Positions 41,748 to 50,618 of a stretch of DNA of 64,000 bases are shown one piece after another. Under the pieces are notes generated by a model. The model was not told the DNA's origin. It saw only the letters and a list, made by a program, of their open reading frames with translations, and searched no databases. The first letter of the stretch is position 1; each line of letters begins with the position of its first letter. The stretch lies in NCBI RefSeq assembly GCF_007993795.1, contig NZ_CP042476.1:1426001-1490000 (forward strand), in the 5' to 3' direction. The position numbers and the translations under genes were made by a program. This stretch comes from Antarcticibacterium arcticum. Its GTDB lineage: Bacteria; Bacteroidota; Bacteroidia; Flavobacteriales; Flavobacteriaceae.

Positions 41748-43598
41748 TTACATGAATTTTTTTTCTATTTCTTCTACCGGCAAGGTAATAAAAACAGGTT
41801 TGTTTGAAGGGGTTAAAGTTGGCTCTTTACAGGCAAATAAACCATTTACAATATGTTGCTGCTCTGTAGGATTGAGTAGGTTTCCGGATTTTACGGCCAT
41901 ACTCTTTGCCAGGGATTTTGCCAAAAGGTCTGTTTGTGAGAAATTATTACCCGGCACCTCATTTTCAAAATCGGCCAGCAATTGTTCCAGCAGCATTTCA
42001 ACCTCACTTTCTGAAACCGTAGTAGGAATTCCTGAAATTTCTATGGAATCTTTTCTTATTTCAGAAAATATAAAACCTGTATTCTCCAGGGCATCCTTGA
42101 TCCCTTTTAACAAACGGATTTCATTTTGGCTGAATTGCAATTGCAACGGAAACAATAACTGCTGGCTTACCGCTGCGTGAACGGTAATACTTTTAAGCAG
42201 TTCTTCATATAAGATGCGGGTATGTGCACGGTGCTGGTCTATAACCAGCATCCCGTTCTTTAAGGTGGAAATGATGAATTTTTTGTTAAGCTGAAACGTG
42301 GAGTGCTGCGATTCCTCACTTTTGGAAGCTCCAAACAGGTTTCCGGTTACTTCCTCACTCTCAAATTCAATTTGCCGCAACTCTTCACTATTTTCCGGCT
42401 GTTCTGTATTTAAACCGGTATACAGGCTTTCCCAGCTGGGTGTTTCTCTTCTAAAAGAAGGGGAAAAACTCCTGCCCCGGTTTTGTTCTTCCTTAAATGG
42501 ATTAAAATTACGGTCTACTTCTACCTTTGGGGTAGTAGCCTGCTTATTTTCATAATTATAAGGCGTATCCATGGTGGGATCCCTGTCAAAATCAAGGATG
42601 GGTGCAACGTTAAACTGGCCAAGGCTGTGTTTTATCGCACTTCGCATGATGGCATATAAGGCATGCTCGTCATCGAATTTAATCTCGGTCTTGGTGGGGT
42701 GAATGTTAATATCAATGCTTTTTGGATCAACCTTTAAGTATAAAAAGTAACTGGGAAAAGCATTATCTTTTAACAAACCTTCAAACGCGGCCGTAACGGC
42801 ATGATTCAAATATGGGCTTTTTATAAACCTGTCATTTACAAAGAAAAACTGTTCCCCGCGGGTACGCTTTGCAAACTGGGGTTTCCCCACGAATCCCGAA
42901 ATGGTCAAGATCTCTGTTTCCTCATTTACCGGTACCAGTTTTTCATTGGTCTTTCCACCAAAAATATTGGTGATCCTTTGCCTGTAATTGGCCGAGGGCA
43001 GCTGAAACAGCTCCCCGGTATTATGCACCAGGGTAAAGGTAATATTTGGATGAGCCAGGGCTACCCGTTGGAATTCGTCAACAATATGGCGGGTTTCAAC
43101 GGTGTCAGATTTCAGAAAATTTCTTCTGGCGGGTATATTATAAAAAAGGTTTTTTACCGTAAGGGAAGTGCCGGTTGCTGTGGTGCAGGGTTCCTGTGCC
43201 ACCACCTGGCTTCCTTCTATCTTTATACATGTGCCAATTTCATCACCTTCACGTTTTGTCTTAAGTTCCACGTGTGCAATAGCTGCAATAGAGGCCAGGG
43301 CTTCCCCACGGAAACCTTTGGTTTGTAGTTGAAAAAGATCTTCAGCAGTTTTTATTTTCGAAGTTGCGTGCCTTTCAAAGCTTAAACGCGCATCTGTAAT
43401 GCTCATTCCTACGCCGTCATCAACCACCTTTATAAGGATCTTTCCTGCTTCTTTAATAAAGACCTGGATGTTCCGGGCTTTGGCATCAATGGCATTTTCC
43501 AGCAATTCCTTAATTACAGAGGCAGGCCTTTGTACCACTTCGCCCGCAGCAATTTGATTGGCCACATGGTCCGGCAACAAATGGATAACATCACTCAT
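41748..43598 (-). CDS. mutL: DNA mismatch repair protein MutL
   Basis: 616 residues. N-terminal GHKL ATPase: IAAGEVVQRPASVIKELLENAIDA, DDGVGM, HATSKI, TKGFRGEALASIAA. C-terminal dimerisation domain with VIDQHRAHTRILYEELL (the metal-binding endonuclease motif DQHA-x2-E-x4-E is present but with Arg for Ala and Thr for the first Glu) and FACKEPTLTPSNKPVF in place of the ACR/CPHGRP region. It couples MutS mismatch recognition to strand removal. Upstream lies a small membrane protein gene, 6 bp away. Confidence 0.95.
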   Translation of the reverse strand: MSDVIHLLPDHVANQIAAGEVVQRPASVIKELLENAIDAKARNIQVFIKEAGKILIKVVDDGVGMSITDARLSFERHATSKIKTAEDLFQLQTKGFRGEALASIAAIAHVELKTKREGDEIGTCIKIEGSQVVAQEPCTTATGTSLTVKNLFYNIPARRNFLKSDTVETRHIVDEFQRVALAHPNITFTLVHNTGELFQLPSANYRQRITNIFGGKTNEKLVPVNEETEILTISGFVGKPQFAKRTRGEQFFFVNDRFIKSPYLNHAVTAAFEGLLKDNAFPSYFLYLKVDPKSIDINIHPTKTEIKFDDEHALYAIMRSAIKHSLGQFNVAPILDFDRDPTMDTPYNYENKQATTPKVEVDRNFNPFKEEQNRGRSFSPSFRRETPSWESLYTGLNTEQPENSEELRQIEFESEEVTGNLFGASKSEESQHSTFQLNKKFIISTLKNGMLVIDQHRAHTRILYEELLKSITVHAAVSQQLLFPLQLQFSQNEIRLLKGIKDALENTGFIFSEIRKDSIEISGIPTTVSESEVEMLLEQLLADFENEVPGNNFSQTDLLAKSLAKSMAVKSGNLLNPTEQQHIVNGLFACKEPTLTPSNKPVFITLPVEEIEKKFM

Positions 43599-43604
43599 GA
43601 AGGA

Positions 43605-43916
43605 TTAATTCGAGAAGATAGATAAATCAAAGTCCAATATCCATAAAACTATGAGCACGAGGATAAGGATAATTATGATCACCCGTTTATTAAGTTCCCT
43701 GTTCCCGCGGTTTCGGCTGGAATTTCGGGCATCGGCCCACTGGGAGCCAAAATCAATGGCATTTGTGGTATTCCTGTATTTATTGAATTTGGAATCAAAC
43801 TCATACAAATTCCCTGAATCTTTGCCCTTATAATAACGTGGAGTGTAATTATAACGGGAATTCTTGCGGAGTTTTAAAAAATTGGCTTTCAAATGGATTG
43901 CTTTACAGATGTTCAA
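43605..43916 (-). CDS. Small membrane protein of unknown function
   Basis: 103 residues. Conserved basic/aromatic start (KLRKNSRYNYTPRYYKGKDSGNLYEF), a polar middle (DFGSQWADARNSSRNRGNRELNKR) and one C-terminal TM helix (VIIIILILVLIVLWILDF). Relatives sit before mutL in many flavobacteria and are sometimes mislabelled as riboflavin synthase because ribH is nearby; nothing in the sequence supports that. The start is uncertain; a TTG a few codons downstream is possible. Confidence 0.65.
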   Translation of the reverse strand: MNICKAIHLKANFLKLRKNSRYNYTPRYYKGKDSGNLYEFDSKFNKYRNTTNAIDFGSQWADARNSSRNRGNRELNKRVIIIILILVLIVLWILDFDLSIFSN

Positions 43917-43991
43917 ATTTACTTAAAAAGCCTCACAAAATAAAGCCTGATCAAGCAAAATACCTGGCGCAAGAATAATGCCGAAGAAAGG

Positions 43992-44489
43992 CTAGAAACG
44001 GGCGTCTTTTCTTAACTGGGCCATTTTAATAGCCGTGATACCGGCCTCAGCTCCTTTATTGCCGTGCTTCCCGCCAGATCTGTCTATGGCCTGTTGCATA
44101 TTTTGATCTGTGAGCACACAAAAGATAACAGGAATATCGTGATTCACATTCAAATCTTTTATCCCCTGGGTTACCCCCTGGCACACAAAATCAAAATGTT
44201 TGGTCTCCCCTTCTATCACGCTTCCTATGGCAATAATAGCATCAAGCATATCAAAGCTTTCCTGCATTTTTTTACAGCCATAAACTAATTCAAAGCTCCC
44301 GGGAACGTTCCAGCGTACAATGTTTTCATTGATCACGCCATTTTCCTTAAGGGCATCAAAAGCTCCCTGGAATAACCCTTCGGTTATATTTTCATTCCAT
44401 TCAGATACTACAAGACCAAACCGGAATTCCTTAGCATTAGGAACCCGGTTTTTGTCATATTCTGAAAGATTTTTACCCTCGGTAGCCAT
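43992..44489 (-). CDS. ribH: 6,7-dimethyl-8-ribityllumazine synthase
   Basis: 165 residues. SEWNENIT, WNVPGSFELVYGCKK, AIGSVIEGETKHFDFVCQGV and PVIFCVLTDQNMQQAIDRSGGKHGNKG are the standard lumazine synthase segments. It condenses the ribityl-pyrimidinedione with 3,4-dihydroxybutanone phosphate in riboflavin synthesis and forms large oligomers. It follows the TPR gene after 2 bp. Confidence 0.95.
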   Translation of the reverse strand: MATEGKNLSEYDKNRVPNAKEFRFGLVVSEWNENITEGLFQGAFDALKENGVINENIVRWNVPGSFELVYGCKKMQESFDMLDAIIAIGSVIEGETKHFDFVCQGVTQGIKDLNVNHDIPVIFCVLTDQNMQQAIDRSGGKHGNKGAEAGITAIKMAQLRKDARF

Positions 44490-44491
44490 AC

Positions 44492-45262
44492 TTATTTCAT
44501 TGCCTGGGCACGTCCTAAATAGACAGGTACCTGCTCAGCTTCAGGAGTGGTTGAATACTCATCCTTTATCCTGTTCAAATATTTTACAGCCTGCTCTCCT
44601 TTACCTACCTGAATAGCAGTAATAGCACCCTTGATAAGGGCTTTGGGTGTCGTAAAGCTGTTAGACCTCATTTCGGCAGCCTTATCGTAAAAGTTAAGGG
44701 CTTCTTCAGGCTGGTTTAACTGCAGAAAAGCGTCACCAATTCCAATACTTGCCAATGGCGCAAGGATCTCATCATCACTCTTAAAATCCTCAAGATAGGT
44801 GATGGCATCCTGGTATTTGTTGGTATGTAAGTAGGCAAAACCCGCATAATAGTTTGCAAGATTCGCTGCATTGGTACTGCTGTAATCTTCTATGATATCA
44901 AGGAAACCATATTTTCCTTCTCCCCCGGTAAGGGCCATATTATATAATGAATCGCTTTGGGCACCAGAGGTAGCAAGAGCATTATCAAAATATTCCTGAG
45001 CCTGGAACATTTCGTTTGCAGCTTCCTTCTCCTTTGGCTCCTGGATAAAACGCTGGTAGCCCAGGAATCCAAGGACCACAACCGCCGCAAGACCTACAAT
45101 AATGTAGATGTATTTTTGATTACTTGCAACCCATTCTTCGGTTTTATTGGCACCCTCATCCAGGGTGTTGAAAACTTCAGCTGTTGTAGATTGTTCCTCT
45201 ACATGTTTTTGTTGCTCGTCTTTCGTTGATGGTTTATGTCCTTTTTTCTTGTAAGTCGCCAT
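44492..45262 (-). CDS. Membrane-anchored tetratricopeptide protein (YfgM-like)
   Basis: 256 residues. Lys-rich cytoplasmic N-terminus, one TM helix (about 48-70, YIYIIVGLAAVVVLGFLGY), then TPR repeats outside the membrane (NLANYYAGFAYLHTNKYQDAITYLEDF, ASIGIGDAFLQLNQPEEALNFYDKAA). This is the YfgM/TPR_21 layout, linked in E. coli to SecYEG and periplasmic chaperones. It is divergent from recF and co-oriented with ribH. Confidence 0.82.
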   Translation of the reverse strand: MATYKKKGHKPSTKDEQQKHVEEQSTTAEVFNTLDEGANKTEEWVASNQKYIYIIVGLAAVVVLGFLGYQRFIQEPKEKEAANEMFQAQEYFDNALATSGAQSDSLYNMALTGGEGKYGFLDIIEDYSSTNAANLANYYAGFAYLHTNKYQDAITYLEDFKSDDEILAPLASIGIGDAFLQLNQPEEALNFYDKAAEMRSNSFTTPKALIKGAITAIQVGKGEQAVKYLNRIKDEYSTTPEAEQVPVYLGRAQAMK

Positions 45263-45407
45263 AAAATCTGTTTAATGAGTCGCAAAAATAAAATTTTAAT
45301 CTTAATATAAAGGGAAAAATATTCTAATTTTTTTAATATTTCATTATGATTATTTTACCTTTACATCAAAGCACATATTAATTCAAAAAGCTGATTTTCA
45401 GCAATTT

Positions 45408-46487
45408 ATGTATTTAAAATCCCTTTCCCTTGTTAATTATAAAAATTTTGATTCGGCTTCATTTGATTTTGATGCTAAAATAAACTGTTTGGTAGGCCAT
45501 AACGGGGTGGGAAAAACTAATGTCCTGGACAGCATCTATCACCTTTCATTTGGAAAAAGCTATTTTAATCCAGTCACGAGCCAGAATATAAACCACCAAG
45601 CCGAATTTTTTGTGATTGAAGGAAATCTTGAAAAAAACCAGCGCGAAGAACATATCCTGGTTAGTGCCAAACGGGGCCAATCTAAAGTTATAAAACGGAA
45701 CAACAAACCTTACGAGAGATTTAGCGAACACATTGGGTTTATTCCGGCAGTGATGATCTCCCCAGGAGACCGTGACCTCATCCTGGAAGGCAGTGAGACC
45801 AGAAGGAAATTTATTGATGGGGTGATCTCTCAAAGCGATCAAAAATATCTTAACGCGCTTATTCTATATAATAAGGTGGTTGCGCAAAGAAATGCCCTCC
45901 TAAAATTCTTTGCGGCCAATTCAAAATTTGACCGTGATACCCTTGAGATATATAACAGCCAGATGCAGGAATATGGCAATATACTGTTTGAAGGTAGAAC
46001 AGCTTTTCTACAGGAGTTTATCCCAATTTTTGATAAAAGGTATGCCGAGATCACCAACAGTAATGAAAAGGTAAGTCTTCAATACAAAAGCCAGTTACAG
46101 GAAAAACCCCTTCATATTTTGCTGGAAGAGAACCTGCAGAAAGATATGGTGCTTCAATATACAACGGTGGGACTTCATAAGGATGACCTGAGTTTTGAGA
46201 TTGACGGGCATCCCATTAAAAAGTTTGGATCGCAGGGCCAGCAAAAGTCCTTTTTAATCGCCTTAAAACTTGCCCAGTTCGATTTTATAAAAAAGATCAA
46301 TAAAGCCAGCCCCATTTTATTACTGGATGATATTTTTGACAAACTGGATGAACAACGCGTCGCTCATATAGTAGCTTTGGTAGCAGGTAACGAGTTGGGA
46401 CAAATTTTTATAAGTGATACCCACGCAGAGCGCACTGAGAAAGTGGTAAAAGAAAGCAACCAAACTTATAAAATATTTAAATTATGA
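45408..46487 (+). CDS. recF: DNA replication and repair protein RecF
   Basis: 359 residues. Walker A GHNGVGKTN near 30-38, VMISPGDRDLILEGSETRRKFID, LHKDDLSFEIDGHPIKKFGSQGQQKSF (ABC signature) and Walker B ILLLDDIFDKLDEQR. RecF helps load RecA at gaps. TACCTTTA at 45356-45363 is a possible -7 element. In flavobacteria it is followed by DUF721, as here, with a small lipoprotein gene between. Confidence 0.95.
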   Translation: MYLKSLSLVNYKNFDSASFDFDAKINCLVGHNGVGKTNVLDSIYHLSFGKSYFNPVTSQNINHQAEFFVIEGNLEKNQREEHILVSAKRGQSKVIKRNNKPYERFSEHIGFIPAVMISPGDRDLILEGSETRRKFIDGVISQSDQKYLNALILYNKVVAQRNALLKFFAANSKFDRDTLEIYNSQMQEYGNILFEGRTAFLQEFIPIFDKRYAEITNSNEKVSLQYKSQLQEKPLHILLEENLQKDMVLQYTTVGLHKDDLSFEIDGHPIKKFGSQGQQKSFLIALKLAQFDFIKKINKASPILLLDDIFDKLDEQRVAHIVALVAGNELGQIFISDTHAERTEKVVKESNQTYKIFKL

Positions 46488-46603
46488 CAGGCGCATATGA
46501 GAGATTCGATACATACAACGTTGAACCGGCCTGCCGGCATGAAGGGATATGCGAATTACTCCGATAGCTAACGGGAGAACAATAAAAAAATGAAAATCAA
46601 CAT

Positions 46604-47047
46604 ATGAAACAACTTATCCAAACCCTGGTTATAATCCTGGTTTTAACCGGATGCCAAAGTCAAAAACCCGAACAGCAACTAAAACATCTCGAAGGTTACT
46701 GGGAAATAAAACGGGTAGAAATATTGCCAGATTCAGTAAGAGAATATAAATACAATGAAACAGTAGATTTCTTCGACCTTACCGGAAAAGAAGGAGTAAG
46801 GAAAAAAGTAAGGCCACAATTGGACGGGACTTTTCAGGTAACCGAAGATTCAGAAAACATTAAAATAATCATTGAAGATAATGAGCTCTTTATATATTAC
46901 ACAACACCTTTCGACACCTGGAAGGAAAGGGTGATATTTGCAGAAGAAAACGAATTAAAAATAGAGAATGAAGATGGAATGATCTATCATTATACAAGAT
47001 ACTCCCCATTAAATATAGACAGCGAAGAAACTTATGAAAAGGAATAA
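46604..47047 (+). CDS. Small lipocalin-like lipoprotein
   Basis: 147 residues. Lipobox VLTGC (Cys17), then HLEGYWEIKRVEILPDSVREYKYNETVDFF and alternating strands, the start typical of lipocalin-like (DUF4488/lipocalin_5-type) lipoproteins of Bacteroidota. No catalytic motif. It overlaps DUF721 by 14 bp. The 116-bp gap before it carries REP-like CCGGCCTGCCGGCATG and CTCCGATAGCTAACGGGAG motifs. Confidence 0.7.
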   Translation: MKQLIQTLVIILVLTGCQSQKPEQQLKHLEGYWEIKRVEILPDSVREYKYNETVDFFDLTGKEGVRKKVRPQLDGTFQVTEDSENIKIIIEDNELFIYYTTPFDTWKERVIFAEENELKIENEDGMIYHYTRYSPLNIDSEETYEKE

Positions 47048-47327
47048 TGAAAATTTAAAGTTAAGCGAAGCCTTACAGGATTTCGTGTCCAAAAACAAAC
47101 TTCAAACAGGCCTGGACAAAGTAAATGCCCGTGACGTATGGAACGAGCAAATGGGCCCGGCAATAGAAAAATATACCACCTCTCTTAAACTGGATGGAAG
47201 CACTTTATATGTGCAGTTAAGTTCTTCAGTACTTCGGGAAGAACTAAGCTACGGCAAGGAAAAGATAGTACGCCTGTTAAATGAAGCTTTGGGCAAAGAC
47301 CTAATTAATAAGATCGTTCTCAGGTAG
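47034..47327 (+). CDS. DUF721 (DciA-like) protein
   Basis: 97 residues with the DUF721 pattern: LSEALQDFVSKNKLQTGLDKVNARDVWNEQMGPAI and LYVQLSSSVLREELSYGKEKIVRLLNEALG. DciA proteins of this family load the replicative helicase in bacteria without DnaC. Neighbourhood of recF supports a DNA-replication role; the lipoprotein overlap is probably only positional. Confidence 0.83.
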   Translation: MKRNNENLKLSEALQDFVSKNKLQTGLDKVNARDVWNEQMGPAIEKYTTSLKLDGSTLYVQLSSSVLREELSYGKEKIVRLLNEALGKDLINKIVLR

Positions 47328-47348
47328 TACCTATATTAAGTTAAATAG

Positions 47349-47386
47349 AAAAGCCCGCTCCTTGAAAAAGAAACGGGCTTTTTTAT
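47349..47386 (+). terminator. Bidirectional terminator between DUF721 and ndk
   Basis: AAAAGCCCG pairs with CGGGCTTTT around a 16-base loop, with a T-run on the plus strand and an A-run upstream that serves the converging ndk transcript. Confidence 0.85.
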
Positions 47387-47400
47387 TCTGAATATGTTCT

Positions 47401-47820
47401 CTAGAACATCTCTCTACCTGAAAAATGGAAAGCAGCTTCTATTGCCGCGTTTTCCTCGCTATCACTTCCATGAACTGCATTTTCTCCTACAGATGTTGCA
47501 AATTTCTTTCTTATGGTACCTTCAGCAGCTTCAGCAGGATTTGTAGCCCCAATTAAAGTCCTGAAATCTTCAACTGCATTTTCTTTTTCAAGAACAGCAG
47601 CAACAATAGGACCACGGGTCATAAATTCTACCAATTCCCCAAAGAACGGGCGTTCGTTATGAACAGCATAAAAAGTCTCCGCATCGTGCTTAGTCATTTG
47701 GGTTAATTTCATCGCTACAATTCTAAAGCCGGAAGCGTTGATTTGTTCAAGGATCCCACCAATGTGTCCTTTCTCAACCGCATCGGGTTTAAGCATTGTA
47801 AAAGTTCTATTCTCTGCCAT
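47401..47820 (-). CDS. ndk: Nucleoside diphosphate kinase
   Basis: 139 residues. TFTMLKPDAVEKGHIGGIL start, the GPIVAAVLEKENAV and FRTLIGATNPAEAAEGTIRKKF segments and the active-site stretch ENAVHGSDSEENA with phosphorylated His. It transfers the gamma phosphate between nucleotides. Its own promoter is well conserved (47843-47872). Confidence 0.96.
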   Translation of the reverse strand: MAENRTFTMLKPDAVEKGHIGGILEQINASGFRIVAMKLTQMTKHDAETFYAVHNERPFFGELVEFMTRGPIVAAVLEKENAVEDFRTLIGATNPAEAAEGTIRKKFATSVGENAVHGSDSEENAAIEAAFHFSGREMF

Positions 47821-47842
47821 AATATGGTTTTTAAATTTTTTG

Positions 47843-47872
47843 CAAAACTACATAATTCAATTCTTTATACAA
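47843..47872 (-). promoter_or_regulatory. Promoter of ndk
   Basis: On the minus strand TTG (47872-47870), a 19-bp spacer and TAGTTTTG (47850-47843) fit the Bacteroidota -33/-7 consensus with near-ideal spacing. The predicted start gives a leader of about 17 bases. Confidence 0.65.
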
Positions 47873-47894
47873 GCCTACTTCCGGCTTTTTCCAT

Positions 47895-48956
47895 TTATTT
47901 ATATTTTTCCAAATGCTCCTGTTGTAAAATATTTTCCTTTCCCCGCATTTCCATGCGTATGGATCTGGAATCAAAGTCTATAAACAATAATCCGAAACTT
48001 AGATCACTCACTACCTCCCCGGTCCTGTATTGGTTTGGTTCTCCCGTAAAACCGGTATAGGTATGGGTAAGGCCGCTGGAAGTAAAATCTACCAATGCAT
48101 ACTTCAACCCTTTTACCTGCTTTCGGGAGAATTCTGAAATATGGCGATCGCCAGTGAGTATCACGACATTTTGTGCTCCTGAGGATGCGATAAGATCTTC
48201 TAATTTTACCACTTCCAACGGGAAGTTACCCCAGGTTTCGAAGCCATGCTCTGCGGCTAGGATCTGAATACTGCTTACCAGAATATTAAAATCGGCCCTG
48301 CTATCTTTTAATTCCTGTTCCAGCCACGTCCATTGCGCCTCTCCAAGGATTGTTCCCTCAGGGTCGGGCTCATAACGTTTCCCGGGGGTTTCACTCATTG
48401 TAAGGTCTGACCGGAAGTAGCGGGTATCTAATACTATAACTTTTACACTTCCTTTTGGGGTGGTGTAAAGTTTACTATGGTAAACCCCTTCCCTTTCCCG
48501 GCGGAGATCATTTACAGGTACATCCAGGAAATCCAGGAATTTTTGCTGACTCTCTTTTTTAAATTCCCAGTTGGTGCCTCCATTATTCTGGCCGTAATCA
48601 TGGTCATCCCAGGTTGCAAGTATTTCTGTAGATGCCAGTAATTTTTGGTAGCCTGCATTTGCCTTCTGGGTCTCATAATCATTTTCCAGCTGCTGCATAT
48701 CGGCTGTATCGGCATAAACATTATCACCTCCCCAAATAAACAAATCGGGATTGTTTTCAACGATCGATTCCCACAGGGGTTGTGGCAGGTCTTGCCTGTT
48801 ACAACTTCCAAAGGCGATAATAAAGTCTGAAGATTTGGATGGAGCGTCAACAGAAGTTTTTTCATTTATAATTCCCTCCTGTTTCTCTGCAGGTTTCGAG
48901 GTTCCGCAGGAATTCACCAATAAAAATAGCAGCGATAAGCGTAAAATTTGTTTCAT
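47895..48956 (-). CDS. PhoD-like phosphodiesterase/phosphatase lipoprotein
   Basis: 353 residues. Lipobox LLVNSC (Cys17). Metallophosphatase motifs in order: FGSCNRQD, WGGDNVYAD, ATWDDHDYGQNNGG and VILTGDRHISEFSR, the PhoD/alkaline phosphatase D pattern. Likely releases phosphate from phosphoesters at the envelope. Divergent from nrnA across only 81 bp; its -7 box ends 5 bp before the ATG. Confidence 0.87.
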   Translation of the reverse strand: MKQILRLSLLFLLVNSCGTSKPAEKQEGIINEKTSVDAPSKSSDFIIAFGSCNRQDLPQPLWESIVENNPDLFIWGGDNVYADTADMQQLENDYETQKANAGYQKLLASTEILATWDDHDYGQNNGGTNWEFKKESQQKFLDFLDVPVNDLRREREGVYHSKLYTTPKGSVKVIVLDTRYFRSDLTMSETPGKRYEPDPEGTILGEAQWTWLEQELKDSRADFNILVSSIQILAAEHGFETWGNFPLEVVKLEDLIASSGAQNVVILTGDRHISEFSRKQVKGLKYALVDFTSSGLTHTYTGFTGEPNQYRTGEVVSDLSFGLLFIDFDSRSIRMEMRGKENILQQEHLEKYK

Positions 48957-48961
48957 TTGTG

Positions 48962-48969
48962 CAAAGTTA
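48962..48969 (-). promoter_or_regulatory. -7 element of the PhoD-like gene
   Basis: The minus strand reads TAACTTTG, followed after five bases by the start codon. The expected transcript start falls at or next to the ATG, so the mRNA is probably leaderless or nearly so. Confidence 0.5.
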
Positions 48970-49020
48970 TAAGAACCCCTAAATTAAGAAATCAGTTTAT
49001 AGCAAAATGTTATTAAATTG

Positions 49021-49028
49021 TATCTTTA
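49021..49028 (+). promoter_or_regulatory. -7 element of nrnA
   Basis: TATCTTTA is one base from TAnnTTTG and lies 9 bp before the ATG at 49038, predicting a leader of about five bases or fewer. Confidence 0.4.
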
Positions 49029-49037
49029 CCCCTTATT

Positions 49038-50054
49038 ATGATAGAACAAAGTATTTTAGAAATAACTTCGGCTCTTTCCAGAGCCAATAAAATAGTTGTA
49101 GTTCCCCATAAGGGCCCGGATGGCGATGCAATAGGCTCCAGTCTTGGGATATACCATTTTTTAAAAGACAAAGGTCATGAGGTAACGGTGATTGCACCTA
49201 ATGATTTTCCGCAGTTTTTAAAATGGCTTCCGGGGAGCGAAGACATACTAATTTACGAGAATCAAAAAGATCATTGTGATCAATTGATAGATGCTGCCGA
49301 AATTGTTTTTACCCTGGACTTTAATATGCTGGAAAGATCTGGTGATATGGAAGTTCCTTTGAGAGAAACACAGGCTACTTTCATCATGATAGATCATCAC
49401 CCCGAACCATCAGATTATGCAGATCATACCTATAGTGATGCTACTATGAGTTCTACCTGCCAGATGGTTTATAAGTTTATTCAAAAATTACGGGCTGTTA
49501 AACAAATAACCCCCAGTATTGCCACCTGTTTATACACGGGTATAATGACCGATACTGGTTCATTCAGGTACCGTTCAACCTCTGCCGAAACCCATATGGT
49601 AATTGCAGATCTTATTGAAAAAGGCGCCGATAATACTACTATCCATCAAAATGTATATGATACTTTTTCTCAAAACAGGTTACAGTTATTAGGGGTGGCA
49701 CTTCAAAACCTGAGAGTTAATAAGGAATTAAGAACAGCTTACATTACCCTTTCACAAGAAGAACTGGACCGTTATAATTTTCAGAAGGGTGACACCGAAG
49801 GTTTTGTAAATTATGGCCTTGCACTGGAAGGTGTAATTTTTGCGGTGATCTTTATAGAACATAAAGTTGAAGGCCTTATAAAAATGAGCCTGAGGTCTAA
49901 AGGAACATTTTCAGTAAATAAGTTTGCAAGAGCACATTTTCACGGGGGTGGGCATTTAAATGCAGCAGGAGGAAAAAGTAATTTATCCCTGGAAGACACT
50001 GTAACAAAATTCAATACCCTTCTTCCGGAATACAGAGAAGAGCTAGCGATATGA
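49038..50054 (+). CDS. nrnA: Bifunctional oligoribonuclease / pAp phosphatase (DHH family)
   Basis: 338 residues. DHH-DHHA1 layout: VVPHKGPDGDAIGSSLG, FTLDFNMLERSGD, MIDHHPEPSDYADH (DHH motif), CLYTGIMTDTGSFRYRST and C-terminal FHGGGHLNAAGG. NrnA degrades 2-5 nt RNAs and dephosphorylates 3'-phosphoadenosine 5'-phosphate. It begins an operon with gldI (ATGA overlap) and the double PPIase. Confidence 0.93.
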   Translation: MIEQSILEITSALSRANKIVVVPHKGPDGDAIGSSLGIYHFLKDKGHEVTVIAPNDFPQFLKWLPGSEDILIYENQKDHCDQLIDAAEIVFTLDFNMLERSGDMEVPLRETQATFIMIDHHPEPSDYADHTYSDATMSSTCQMVYKFIQKLRAVKQITPSIATCLYTGIMTDTGSFRYRSTSAETHMVIADLIEKGADNTTIHQNVYDTFSQNRLQLLGVALQNLRVNKELRTAYITLSQEELDRYNFQKGDTEGFVNYGLALEGVIFAVIFIEHKVEGLIKMSLRSKGTFSVNKFARAHFHGGGHLNAAGGKSNLSLEDTVTKFNTLLPEYREELAI

Positions 50055-50617
50055 AAATTATAAAATTAATATTGATCCTTGTAATAGTTGGACTTTCGGG
50101 ATGTAAATCCCCTGAAGCCAGAAGGCCGGTTACTCAATCTTCTGGTTCTTTCATAAATGAGTCCATAGAACGCAACCGGGAACTTGTAGCCCGTGAAGAG
50201 GCACAGATCCTTGAGATCATAGAAAGGGACACCCTTAATGATTACGTGGCCTCCAATTCAGGATTCTGGTACTATTATAATACAAAGACAACAGATTCTA
50301 CAAATACCGAAACCCCGGAATTTGGAGATGTGGTACGCTTTGATTATGATATTAAGGAACTGGATGGGGATGTTATTTATGCGCAAGGGGAATTGCCCAC
50401 AAAAAGATACGCTATGGACAAAGAAGATCTTTTTAACGGTCTTAGGGAGGGTCTTAAACTAATGAAAGAAGGAGAAGAAGTAACCTTTATATTTCCTTCT
50501 CATAAAGCTTTTGGATATTACGGCGATAAAAATAAAATAGGTACCAATGTGCCTATTATTACCCATGTAAAACTTCATTCAATAATTAACGAATCCAATA
50601 ACAATCCTAATAATTAA
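50051..50617 (+). CDS. gldI: Gliding motility lipoprotein GldI (FKBP-type PPIase)
   Basis: 188 residues. Lipobox GLSGC (Cys18), a charged helix (ESIERNRELVAREEAQILEII) and an FKBP-like domain (GDVVRFDYDIKELDGDVIY, LREGLKLMKEGEEVTFIFPSHKAFGYYG). This matches GldI, needed for flavobacterial gliding and probably for folding of periplasmic or outer-membrane components of the type IX machine. Start overlaps the nrnA stop. Confidence 0.9.
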   Translation: MKIIKLILILVIVGLSGCKSPEARRPVTQSSGSFINESIERNRELVAREEAQILEIIERDTLNDYVASNSGFWYYYNTKTTDSTNTETPEFGDVVRFDYDIKELDGDVIYAQGELPTKRYAMDKEDLFNGLREGLKLMKEGEEVTFIFPSHKAFGYYGDKNKIGTNVPIITHVKLHSIINESNNNPNN

Positions 50618-50618
50618 T

